9,050 nucleotides of DNA from contig JAJQHI010000089.1 in assembly GCA_021199825.1 (NCBI GenBank), positions 1 through 9,050 of the forward strand, in the 5' to 3' direction. Numbering within the stretch: the stretch's first letter is position 1; each line of letters starts with the position of its first letter. This document shows, piece after piece, positions 1 through 5,276 of the stretch. Source of the DNA: Bacillota bacterium. Its GTDB lineage: Bacteria; Bacillota; Clostridia; Oscillospirales; CAG-272. The notes under the pieces are model-generated. The model saw only the letters and a program-made list of their open reading frames with translations, had not been told where the DNA came from and made no database searches. The position numbers and the translations under genes are program-made.

Positions 1-42
1 TTTCGCTGTGACTTTTCTTTTCTTTTTCCTGTCCGATTTCAT
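1..42 (-). CDS. Possible N-terminus of a leftward protein, cut by the window edge
   Basis: On the minus strand an ATG at 42-40 opens a frame with no stop to the left edge. It reads 14 residues, MKSDRKKKRKVTAK. A short, very basic start like this is common just before the first membrane segment of an inner-membrane or cell-wall protein, but nothing further can be seen. No Shine-Dalgarno sequence lies in front of the ATG, and no good minus-strand promoter was found. It could be chance. Confidence 0.2.
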   Translation of the reverse strand, partial: MKSDRKKKRKVTAK

Positions 43-60
43 TTTATCATGTGCCGCGCG

Positions 61-87
61 AAAAATTTTCACGGGGTGAAAATTTTT
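61..87. repeat. AT-rich perfect inverted repeat upstream of the promoter
   Basis: Two perfect 12-bp arms (AAAAATTTTCAC at 61-72 and its complement at 76-87) surround a GGG loop. One more T follows the right arm, so read rightward it resembles a weak rho-independent terminator. It ends 13 bp before the -35 box at 101, so it could instead be an operator or an insulator for that promoter. The role is undecided. Confidence 0.55.
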
Positions 88-100
88 TGGCGTTTAGGGG

Positions 101-129
101 TTGACACGCCGCCCCGAATGTGGTATACT
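101..129 (+). promoter_or_regulatory. Strong sigma-70-type promoter reading toward the tRNA region
   Basis: A perfect TTGACA (101-106) is followed after exactly 17 bp by TATACT (124-129), five of six matches to the -10 consensus. Transcription would start near 136. No protein gene follows for more than 500 bp, so the expected product is an RNA that runs through the hairpins at 132-240, the tRNA remnants, the second repeat and tRNA-Val, possibly ending at the terminator at 526-580. Confidence 0.75.
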
Positions 130-131
130 AA

Positions 132-170
132 GACGTTGCAAAAAAACATAGATTTATTTTGCAAGTCGTC
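132..170 (+). repeat. Inverted repeat at the predicted transcription start
   Basis: GACGTTGCAAAA (132-143) pairs with TTTTGCAA (157-164) and CGTC (167-170), leaving a 2-nt bulge (GT, 165-166) and a 13-nt loop. It begins 2 bp after the -10 box and ends directly against the first 70-bp repeat. It could be a 5' stabilising hairpin of the transcript or an operator over the start site. Confidence 0.5.
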
Positions 171-240
171 ATGACGTTTCATGATGAAGCACAGCTCCAT
201 CATGAAAGTCGGTAAATATCGCGCCAGCGCGATATTTACG
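171..240 (+). repeat. 70-bp double-hairpin repeat, copy 1
   Basis: The unit is 70 bp, the same length as copy 2 at 340-409, and differs only in the first half. Hairpin 1 (residues 3-40 of the unit) has a 3-bp base (GAC/GTC), one bulged G, then a 14-position stem starting TTTCATGATG with a 3-nt loop ACA. One A-C mismatch is present at unit positions 17/27. Hairpin 2 (unit positions 42-69) pairs GTAAATATCGCGC with its exact complement around a 2-nt CA loop and is identical in both copies. It looks like a small mobile or structural palindromic repeat, but I do not recognise the family. Confidence 0.8.
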
Positions 241-271
241 CTTTACCGCTCTTGGTTAAAAAGTGCGTGTT

Positions 272-296
272 CGTCTCTCAGTTTGTTTCGGTGCAT
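272..296 (+). pseudogene. Degenerate remnant of a tRNA-Val 5' half
   Basis: These 25 nt match tRNA-Val 449-473 without gaps at 18 positions (CGT, CTCAG, GTT and GTGCAT are kept). The match alone is modest. The spacing supports it: the kept CGT lies exactly 53 bp before the CGT of the next remnant, and both remnants are followed by exactly 23 bp before the next tRNA copy or the position where it would begin. It has no 3' half and cannot fold as a tRNA. Confidence 0.4.
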
Positions 297-319
297 TACT
301 GTATTATATATTTATATTC

Positions 320-420
320 GGAAGCGTAGCTCAGCTGGTATGACGTTTAATGATGAATCGTAGATTCATCATTAAAGTCGGTAAATATCGCGCCAGCGCG
401 ATATTTACGGTACAGTGCAT
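320..420 (+). pseudogene. Truncated tRNA-Val 5' half, split by the 70-bp repeat
   Basis: Bases 320-339 are identical to the first 20 nt of tRNA-Val (444-463), and four upstream bases, ATTC, match as well. The match breaks at the D-loop, where repeat copy 2 sits, and resumes at 411-420 (TACAGTGCAT against TAGAGTGCAT, 9 of 10). The remnant thus covers tRNA positions 1-30 with 71 nt inserted. The anticodon arm, T arm and 3' acceptor strand are missing, so it cannot make a tRNA. TA dinucleotides flank the insert (339-340 and 411-412), which could be a target duplication. Confidence 0.65.
340..409 (+). repeat. 70-bp double-hairpin repeat, copy 2, inside a tRNA remnant
   Basis: Same architecture and length as copy 1. 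Hairpin 1 is a perfect 14-bp stem starting TTTAATGATG with loop GTA, on the same GAC/GTC base with the same bulged G. Relative to copy 1, unit positions 10/34 change from C-G to A-T and 19/25 from G-C to T-A, so both changes keep the pairing. Hairpin 2 is identical to copy 1. The last bases (TTTACG, 404-409) may serve as a -35 box for tRNA-Val. Confidence 0.8.
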
Positions 421-432
421 TTATTTTACAAT
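404..432 (+). promoter_or_regulatory. Possible local promoter for tRNA-Val, with a repeat-supplied -35
   Basis: TTTACG (404-409), the right end of repeat copy 2, lies 17 bp before TACAAT (427-432), and the tRNA begins 11 bp after that -10 box. The -10 has five of six consensus bases but the -35 only four, so this is a weak candidate. The promoter at 101-129 may be the true source. Confidence 0.3.
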
Positions 433-443
433 ATAACAAATTC

Positions 444-517
444 GGAAGCGTAGCTCAGCTGGTTAGAGTGCATGGTTGACATCCATGAGGTCACTGGTTC
501 GATTCCAGCCGTTTCCA
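444..517 (+). tRNA. tRNA-Val (anticodon GAC)
   Basis: A complete 74-nt cloverleaf can be drawn. The acceptor strands are GGAAGCG/CGTTTCC (one G-U), with discriminator A517. The D stem is GCTC/GAGT, the anticodon stem CATGG/CCATG with loop TTGACAT, and the T arm ACTGG-TTCGATT-CCAGC. The anticodon GAC (478-480) reads valine GUC and GUU codons. CCA is not encoded. The first T-stem pair is an A-C mismatch (493/509) and the first D-stem pair is G-U, so the molecule is slightly weaker than ideal. Two truncated copies of its 5' half lie upstream with a 53-bp period. Confidence 0.93.
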
Positions 518-525
518 AAGAATAT

Positions 526-580
526 GAGGGGTTAAGAGTTTCGGATCAGGTCGGGGACACTTGACCCCTCTTTCTATCTT
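526..580 (+). terminator. Probable terminator of the tRNA transcript
   Basis: GAGGGGTTAAG (526-536) pairs with CTTGACCCCTC (560-570) through 11 bp, one of them a wobble, closing a 23-nt loop, and is followed by TTTCTATCTT. It starts 9 nt after the tRNA 3' end, the usual place for a tRNA terminator. The loop is longer than usual. Confidence 0.6.
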
Positions 581-636
581 ATGTGCCGACACGTCATATT
601 TGCAGAACCGCGTCGCATCCACAGTGCGATTTGCGC

Positions 637-665
637 TTGCAATTAAAGCCCCGCCGTGATAATAT
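637..665 (+). promoter_or_regulatory. Candidate promoter of the fucosidase operon
   Basis: TTGCAA (637-642) and TAATAT (660-665) are separated by 17 bp, inside the very AT-rich stretch TGATAATATAAT. The start would fall near 672, about 34 nt before the fucosidase ATG. A small inverted repeat (TCGCA 613-617, TGCGA 625-629) lies just upstream and could be a regulator site. Alternative -10 choices exist in the same AT-rich run. Confidence 0.35.
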
Positions 666-705
666 AATATCAACAATACATATTCACCCGCGGAGGTTAT
701 AATCA

Positions 706-2166
706 ATGAACAAGCAGGAATATCTTCGTCAAATAGACGAGGTGAACAAAAACGGTCGCTTTCACGACACATGGGAATCGCTCTCACAGTATGAGGTTCC
801 CGCGTGGTACCGCGACGCGAAATTCGGCATTTTCATTCACTGGGGCGTTTATTCCGTCCCCGCGTACGGAAGCGAATGGTATTCGCGCAATATGTACATC
901 AAGGGCTCAAACGAGTACGAGCACCACATAGAGACTTACGGCGCGCACAAGGACTTCGGCTACAAGGATTTCATCCCCATGTTCAAGGCAGAGAAATTCA
1001 GCGCTGAGGAGTGGTGCGACGTTTTCCGTGACGCGGGCGCGCAGTACGTCATACCCGTCGCCGAGCATCACGACGGCTTTCAGATGTACAAAAGCGAGAT
1101 TTCCCATTGGAACGCGTACGAAATGGGACCGCACCGCGACGTTTTGGGTGAGCTTGCCGCGGCGGCGGAGGCTCGCGGGATGGAAATCGGCGCGTCCTCA
1201 CACAGAATAGAGTATTGGTTTTTCATGGGGCACGGGCGCGAATTTGAAAGCGACATCACGGACAATGAAAAAGAGGGCGATTTTTATTACCCCGCAATGC
1301 CCGAACAGGATCACTTCGACCTTTTCTCAAAGCCGACGCCGACGCCCGAATATCTTGAGGACTGGCTCATCCGCTGCTGCGAGATAGTAGACCTCTTCGA
1401 CCCGAAGGTTATATTTTTTGACTGGTGGATTCAGCACAGCGCGGCAAAGCCGTATCTGCAGAAATTCGCGGCGTATTACTATAACCGCGCCGAGGAGCGC
1501 GGACACGGAGCGGTCATCAACTACAAGCACGACGCATTCATGTTCGGCACGGCTGTAGTTGACATTGAGCGCGGGCAGTTTGCCGAGGCGAAGCCTTATA
1601 TTTGGCAGACGGACACATCCGTCGCCCGCAATTCATGGTGCTACACGGAAAATAACAGCTACAAGTCACCGCGCGAGATTATATGCAATTTAATCGACGT
1701 TGTGAGCAAAAACGGGCGTATGCTTTTGAATATAGGGCCGCGCGCGGACGGTACAATCCCCGATGAGGACAAATCTATCCTTCTCACAATAGGCAAGTGG
1801 CTTCACGTCAACGGGCAGGCTATATACGGCTCGAAGGTGTGGAGATATTCGGAGGAAGGACCGACGGCGACGGCAGAGGGTCAGTTTACTGACTGGAAGG
1901 GTACCGAATACACAAAGGACGACTTCAGGTTCACAGTAAACGGCGACAGCCTTTATGTATTCGCGCTGAATTTCCCCGACGACGGGCAGATAACGGTCAG
2001 GTCCCTCGGCGACGCTGACGCGAGCCACAAGCCCGTATTCAACGGGATTATAAAGGACATATCGGCGCTCGGTCACGAAGGGGTACTTTCATATGTGCGC
2101 GACGGGGACGGACTTCACATTGACGCGCATTGTGTGGGCAAGAGTGAGCTTCCCGTTGTATTCTGA
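706..2166 (+). CDS. Alpha-L-fucosidase, glycoside hydrolase family GH29
   Basis: This retaining exo-glycosidase releases terminal L-fucose from oligosaccharides or fucosides. The 486-residue chain has the usual GH29 length: a catalytic barrel (about 25-370) followed by a beta-sandwich tail (about 375-486). Visible marks are FGIFIHWG (40-47), EHHDGF (120-125), the strand VIFFDWW with the likely nucleophile Asp239, and DIERG (286-290), whose Glu288 is a candidate acid/base. NGRMLLNIGPRADG (336-349) near the barrel end is also typical. There is no signal peptide, so it acts in the cytoplasm on imported sugars. GGAGG lies 9 nt before the ATG, and the N-terminus (MNKQEYLRQIDEVNKNG) fits close relatives. 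A membrane-protein gene follows after 21 nt, suggesting an operon. The family is clear; the fucosyl linkage preferred cannot be read from the sequence. Confidence 0.95.
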   Translation: MNKQEYLRQIDEVNKNGRFHDTWESLSQYEVPAWYRDAKFGIFIHWGVYSVPAYGSEWYSRNMYIKGSNEYEHHIETYGAHKDFGYKDFIPMFKAEKFSAEEWCDVFRDAGAQYVIPVAEHHDGFQMYKSEISHWNAYEMGPHRDVLGELAAAAEARGMEIGASSHRIEYWFFMGHGREFESDITDNEKEGDFYYPAMPEQDHFDLFSKPTPTPEYLEDWLIRCCEIVDLFDPKVIFFDWWIQHSAAKPYLQKFAAYYYNRAEERGHGAVINYKHDAFMFGTAVVDIERGQFAEAKPYIWQTDTSVARNSWCYTENNSYKSPREIICNLIDVVSKNGRMLLNIGPRADGTIPDEDKSILLTIGKWLHVNGQAIYGSKVWRYSEEGPTATAEGQFTDWKGTEYTKDDFRFTVNGDSLYVFALNFPDDGQITVRSLGDADASHKPVFNGIIKDISALGHEGVLSYVRDGDGLHIDAHCVGKSELPVVF

Positions 2167-2187
2167 GTGAGAATGGAGTAAATCAAA

Positions 2188-3546
2188 ATGAAAAAAGCGC
2201 AGGCAATATTGGAGGGAAAGCGGGCGGCAGCCGTCGTTATGACAGCGCTTTTTCTCCTGATGCTTGCGTTTAATTTTATGACGCCTTATATCGCCGACGA
2301 CTACAGCTACATGGTGAGCTTTTACGACAAAAAGCCAATTGAGAACATAATCGACGCCGCAAAATCGCTTTACGCTCACGCGTTTCACATGAACGGGCGG
2401 CTTGTCAGCCACGGGCTTGAGATGATATTTCTCCTTTTGCCAAAGGCGGTATTCAACATATGCAACAGCGCCGCGTTTGTGTTTGTCATATACCTTATAT
2501 ATAGAATCTCCCTTTGCGGGAAAGGGCGCAATATCGCGCTTTTCGCCGCGGCGGCGATGGCTGTCTGGTGCTTCACTCCCGCGTTCGGCGAGACGGCGCT
2601 GTGGCAGATAGGCTCGCTCAATTATATTTGGGCGGCAGGCGCGGCGCTTGTCTTCCTTCTGCCCTACATATGCGTATATATGGGGCGCGGGCAGCGCTTC
2701 AAAAGCACCGCATTCCGCGTGGTATTCGTCATTCTCTCGTTTTTCATCGGAATGTATTCGGAGATTTCGTCCTTCACCGCGATTTTCATGGCTGTGATTC
2801 TTCTCTCAGCCTCGCTTTTAAGCCGAAAAATAAAGCCGCGCACATGGCTGTGGCTGCCCATAGTGTCAGGCGCGCTCGGCTTTATATGTATGCTTTTGAT
2901 GCCGGCGGAGCTGTCGGCAAAGGTCAGCGGCTCGCTGACGCTCGAAACACTCATGGAAAGCTTCGTTTCCGTGACGGAAAAGTACGAAGATTATCTCCTC
3001 ACGCCGGCTCTGATGTGGGCAGCCCTCCTCGCCGCATCGATATACAAAAGGGTATGCTTTGAGCGCCTTTTCCTGTCGGGGCTTTTCGTTGTCGGCTCGC
3101 TCACGGGCAACTACATGATGATAATATCATCATATTATCCCGAAAGGTGCATGTGTACGCCGACGATATATCTGATAACAGCCGCCCTGATTTTAGTGCC
3201 CGCCCTCGTATCGGACAAACGCGAATCGGAGGGAACGGAAGGTCAGCGCTCATCGTGCGGGCAGGTCGCGTTTATATGCGCGGGGATTCTCACCGTGACG
3301 TTTCTCTTTGAGTTTGTATACGGGAGCTATGATATATACCACACGTACACCTCATATACGGCAAGGGAGGCAGTAATTGAGGAATACCTTGAGGCGGGGG
3401 AGACTGACGTGAAGCTTCAAATCATCCACCCGGCAACAAAGTACAGCGCCTTTTACGGCATAACGGACCTTACAAAGACAACGGACACATGGACGAACAA
3501 CTATTTCGCCCTGTATTATGGCTTCAATACGGTAACGGGCTACTGA
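2188..3546 (+). CDS. DUF6056-like polytopic membrane protein (GT-C-like)
   Basis: A 452-residue integral membrane protein with roughly nine to eleven hydrophobic segments: about 15-34, 79-106, 115-130, 144-163, 177-210 (probably two), 219-237, 272-285, 293-315, 326-341 and 358-375. The first outer loop carries ADDYSY (36-41), with paired aspartates at 37-38, then NGRLVSH (69-75). WQIGSLNYIW (139-148) and YYPERCM (316-322) follow. This pattern resembles DUF6056 proteins, often annotated as hypothetical or glucosyltransferase-like. Two acids after the first membrane segment recall the GT-C class of lipid-phosphate-sugar glycosyltransferases, but that is an analogy. The C-terminal tail (about 376-452) is soluble and Tyr/Thr-rich. 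GGAG is 9 nt before the ATG. The short gap after the fucosidase suggests co-transcription, although no direct functional link is known. Confidence 0.75.
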   Translation: MKKAQAILEGKRAAAVVMTALFLLMLAFNFMTPYIADDYSYMVSFYDKKPIENIIDAAKSLYAHAFHMNGRLVSHGLEMIFLLLPKAVFNICNSAAFVFVIYLIYRISLCGKGRNIALFAAAAMAVWCFTPAFGETALWQIGSLNYIWAAGAALVFLLPYICVYMGRGQRFKSTAFRVVFVILSFFIGMYSEISSFTAIFMAVILLSASLLSRKIKPRTWLWLPIVSGALGFICMLLMPAELSAKVSGSLTLETLMESFVSVTEKYEDYLLTPALMWAALLAASIYKRVCFERLFLSGLFVVGSLTGNYMMIISSYYPERCMCTPTIYLITAALILVPALVSDKRESEGTEGQRSSCGQVAFICAGILTVTFLFEFVYGSYDIYHTYTSYTAREAVIEEYLEAGETDVKLQIIHPATKYSAFYGITDLTKTTDTWTNNYFALYYGFNTVTGY

Positions 3547-3566
3547 CGACCGTCACCGATTAGTAA

Positions 3567-3598
3567 ACCCCCTCCACCGCCGCGGCGGTGGAGGGGGT
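3567..3598. repeat. GC-rich perfect palindrome, copy A; likely bidirectional terminator
   Basis: A perfect 32-bp palindrome with arms ACCCCCTCCACCGCCG and its complement and no loop. It lies 20 bp after the membrane-protein stop and 41 bp beyond the rmuC stop, between convergent genes. Bases 3571-3601 are identical to 5245-5275 in the same orientation. It is followed rightward by TATTTAAAATTC and a T run at 3612-3617, so termination is plausible but not textbook. It has the character of a dispersed intergenic repeat of the genome. Confidence 0.75.
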
Positions 3599-3638
3599 AT
3601 TTAAAATTCAGTTTTTTCTACACTGATGATATCCGATA

Positions 3639-5183
3639 TCAATCAGAATCAGCTTCTTTCAGTGCGTTGTTGTAATCAGAACCTGCATCTTTCAGCGTAT
3701 TGTTGTAGTCGGAGCTGACATCCCTCAGCGCACTGTTTATCTGTCTTGTTCTCACACCTATCATCTTTTCAAGCTCTTCATCCGCTTGTCTCAGTCTGTC
3801 ACGGGTTTTATTCAAGACGCCTTCAAAAGTGGAAAACTCCTTCTGCGCCTTTTCAAGTACTTTCCAAACCTCGCCGCTTTGCTTTTGTATGGCAAGTGTA
3901 CGGAATCCCATTTGAAAACTGTTGAGAAGCGCCGCCATCGTGGATGGTCCCGCTATGTTTACCTTGTACTGTCGCTGAAGTTCTTCAATCATTCCCAATC
4001 TCACCGCTTCCGCATAAAGCCCTTCGGACGGAAGGAACATTATTGCAAAATCCGTTGTATAGGGCGGGGTTATATACTTGTCATGGATGCTTTTAGCATT
4101 GTTTTTAAGCGTAATCTTGAGCATCTGGCTCTTTTTTTCGATTTCTTCTTTGTCACCTTTTTCATACGCATCAACCAGATTTGCATATGGCTCAACAGGA
4201 AACTTTGAATCGATCGGCAAATACACCTCGCCGTCTCCCTTACCCGGAAGTTTAACCGCAAAGTCTACTCGTTCTTTTGCTTTCGGAGAAAGCGACCACT
4301 GTGTATTGTATTGTTCTGGAGCTAAAACTTCCAAAAGAATTGAATCGAGTTGAATTTCTCCCATAGTTCCTCTGGTTTTTACGTTTGAAAGCACCTTTTG
4401 AAGGTCACTCACTCCCGAAGCAACGTTTTGCATCTCTCCCAAGCCTTTATTTACTTCCGCAAGATGCTTGTTTACCGTCTCGAACGAACGTGAAATTTTA
4501 TCATCAAGCGTCTTTTGAAGTTTCTCATTTACCGTGCCGTTAATCTTTTCAAGACTTTCGCTGTTCTCCTTTCTGAGCTTATCCATGCTTTGAGTGTTTT
4601 CCGTTCGGATTTTCTCCAGAGCTTCAAGTGTGCTTTTCAGCTTTTCGTCTATCGTACCGTTAATCTTATCGAGACTTTTGCCGTTTTCTTCTCGGAATTC
4701 CTTCATGCTCTTTGAATTTCCCGATTGGATTTTCTCCAGTATATCCATCGTACTTTGCAGCTTTTCTTCTACGGTGTTTTTAATCTTGTCGAGACTTTCA
4801 CCATTTTTCTTTTGAATATTTTCCATATTAGTTGTGTTCGTGTTTTGAATGCTATGCAAAGCCTGAAGCATTTCGCCTCGGTTTTTTCCGAGCTCATCCT
4901 CAACAGCCTTCATCCTTTCTTCAAGCGATTTCGACTGTTTGGAATATTCATCCCGCAGACTGTTCCCCAACGATGAAACAGAATTTGTCACGGTATTCGC
5001 AAGCTCTGTGCGAAGTCTGCTCTGCCCGTCCTGAGTGTTTTTTATTTGCTGTGCCTGCTGTTCAACAATCTTATCAATTTTCTCATCACCGCCCACTTTC
5101 TTTTCAATCCCATTGAGCTTAACAATAATTGCGGCACAAAGCAATATCAGCACAACAACGAATCCCAAAATTACGTACTCCAT
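3639..5183 (-). CDS. rmuC: RmuC family DNA recombination protein
   Basis: RmuC is a membrane-anchored, PD-(D/E)XK-type putative nuclease linked in E. coli to limiting DNA inversions between short repeats. The 514-residue protein has one N-terminal membrane segment (about 3-22), a long coiled coil (about 28-265) and the RmuC domain (about 266-480). Candidate catalytic residues are Glu276 (GEIQL), Asp307 (RVDFAV) and the Asp325/Lys327 pair of IDSKFP. FLPSEGLYAEA, AGPSTMAALL and GVRTRQIN are family signatures. It is longer than E. coli RmuC (about 475) because of 40-residue repeats in the coil (about 107-230) and 11-residue repeats at the C-terminus (482-514). GGAGG (5188-5192) lies 4 nt before the ATG. 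It is visibly AT-richer than its neighbours (hand-counted lines near 37-43% GC, against about 63% in a fucosidase line). Flanking identical palindromes suggest it moved as a block. No clear promoter was found in the 52-bp gap upstream. Confidence 0.93.
   Translation of the reverse strand: MEYVILGFVVVLILLCAAIIVKLNGIEKKVGGDEKIDKIVEQQAQQIKNTQDGQSRLRTELANTVTNSVSSLGNSLRDEYSKQSKSLEERMKAVEDELGKNRGEMLQALHSIQNTNTTNMENIQKKNGESLDKIKNTVEEKLQSTMDILEKIQSGNSKSMKEFREENGKSLDKINGTIDEKLKSTLEALEKIRTENTQSMDKLRKENSESLEKINGTVNEKLQKTLDDKISRSFETVNKHLAEVNKGLGEMQNVASGVSDLQKVLSNVKTRGTMGEIQLDSILLEVLAPEQYNTQWSLSPKAKERVDFAVKLPGKGDGEVYLPIDSKFPVEPYANLVDAYEKGDKEEIEKKSQMLKITLKNNAKSIHDKYITPPYTTDFAIMFLPSEGLYAEAVRLGMIEELQRQYKVNIAGPSTMAALLNSFQMGFRTLAIQKQSGEVWKVLEKAQKEFSTFEGVLNKTRDRLRQADEELEKMIGVRTRQINSALRDVSSDYNNTLKDAGSDYNNALKEADSD
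3640..3738 (-). repeat. Three 33-bp tandem repeats at the rmuC 3' end
   Basis: Units 3640-3672, 3673-3705 and 3706-3738 are the same length and encode NSALRDVSSDY, NNTLKDAGSDY and NNALKEADSD followed by stop. The TGA stop falls where the tyrosine codon of another unit would be. RmuC proteins normally end shortly after the RQI-N-ALR segment, so the two later units look like an added, expandable hendecad tail. Confidence 0.7.
4494..4865 (-). repeat. 120-bp tandem repeats in the rmuC coiled-coil region
   Basis: Units encoding residues 127-166 and 167-206 (4686-4805 and 4566-4685) are each exactly 120 bp, and partial units lie on both sides (107-126 and 207-230). The motif TAATCTT recurs at 4541, 4661 and 4781, again 120 bp apart. 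Each unit carries SL-KI, EKL and a SM-K half. The units have diverged, so the duplications are not recent. Confidence 0.75.
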
Positions 5184-5244
5184 TTTTCCTCCTTATATAT
5201 CACAAAAATTTGTATAAAGTACCATATGAAGGTGCTTATGCCAT

Positions 5245-5275
5245 CCTCCACCGCCGCGGCGGTGGAGGGGGTATT
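5245..5275. repeat. GC-rich palindrome, copy B, at the end of the ABC operon
   Basis: A 24-bp perfect palindrome (5245-5268) extended on the right by GGGGTATT. All 31 bp equal 3571-3601 in the same orientation. The left arm has lost the outer C run seen in copy A. It sits one base beyond the permease-2 stop codon and upstream of rmuC, so it probably ends or attenuates the transporter transcript. No T run follows it in the minus direction. Together with copy A it brackets rmuC. Confidence 0.75.
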
Positions 5276-5276
5276 A

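Noticed and set aside
248..268. A further possible tRNA-Val remnant (GCTC...GGTTA...GTGC).
   Set aside because: It needs gaps on both sides of GGTTA and is out of register with the 53-bp period, so chance is as likely.
181..363. A 60-codon plus-strand frame across the repeats.
   Set aside because: It runs through two hairpin elements and a tRNA remnant, has no ribosome binding site, and its composition is not protein-like.
171..409. The two 70-bp repeats as a CRISPR array.
   Set aside because: There are only two copies with a 99-bp gap of tRNA-related sequence, no regular spacers and no cas genes.
1690..2076. A 128-codon minus-strand frame opposite the fucosidase.
   Set aside because: It is antisense to a highly conserved GH29 region, with no ribosome binding site or recognisable domain.
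2514..3062. A 182-codon plus-strand frame inside the DUF6056-like gene.
   Set aside because: It is an out-of-frame shadow in GC-rich DNA with Arg-rich composition and no start signal.
3567..5275. The two GC-rich palindromes as terminal inverted repeats of an insertion sequence.
   Set aside because: Each is a self-complete palindrome in direct orientation, and no transposase lies between them. A dispersed terminator-like repeat fits better.
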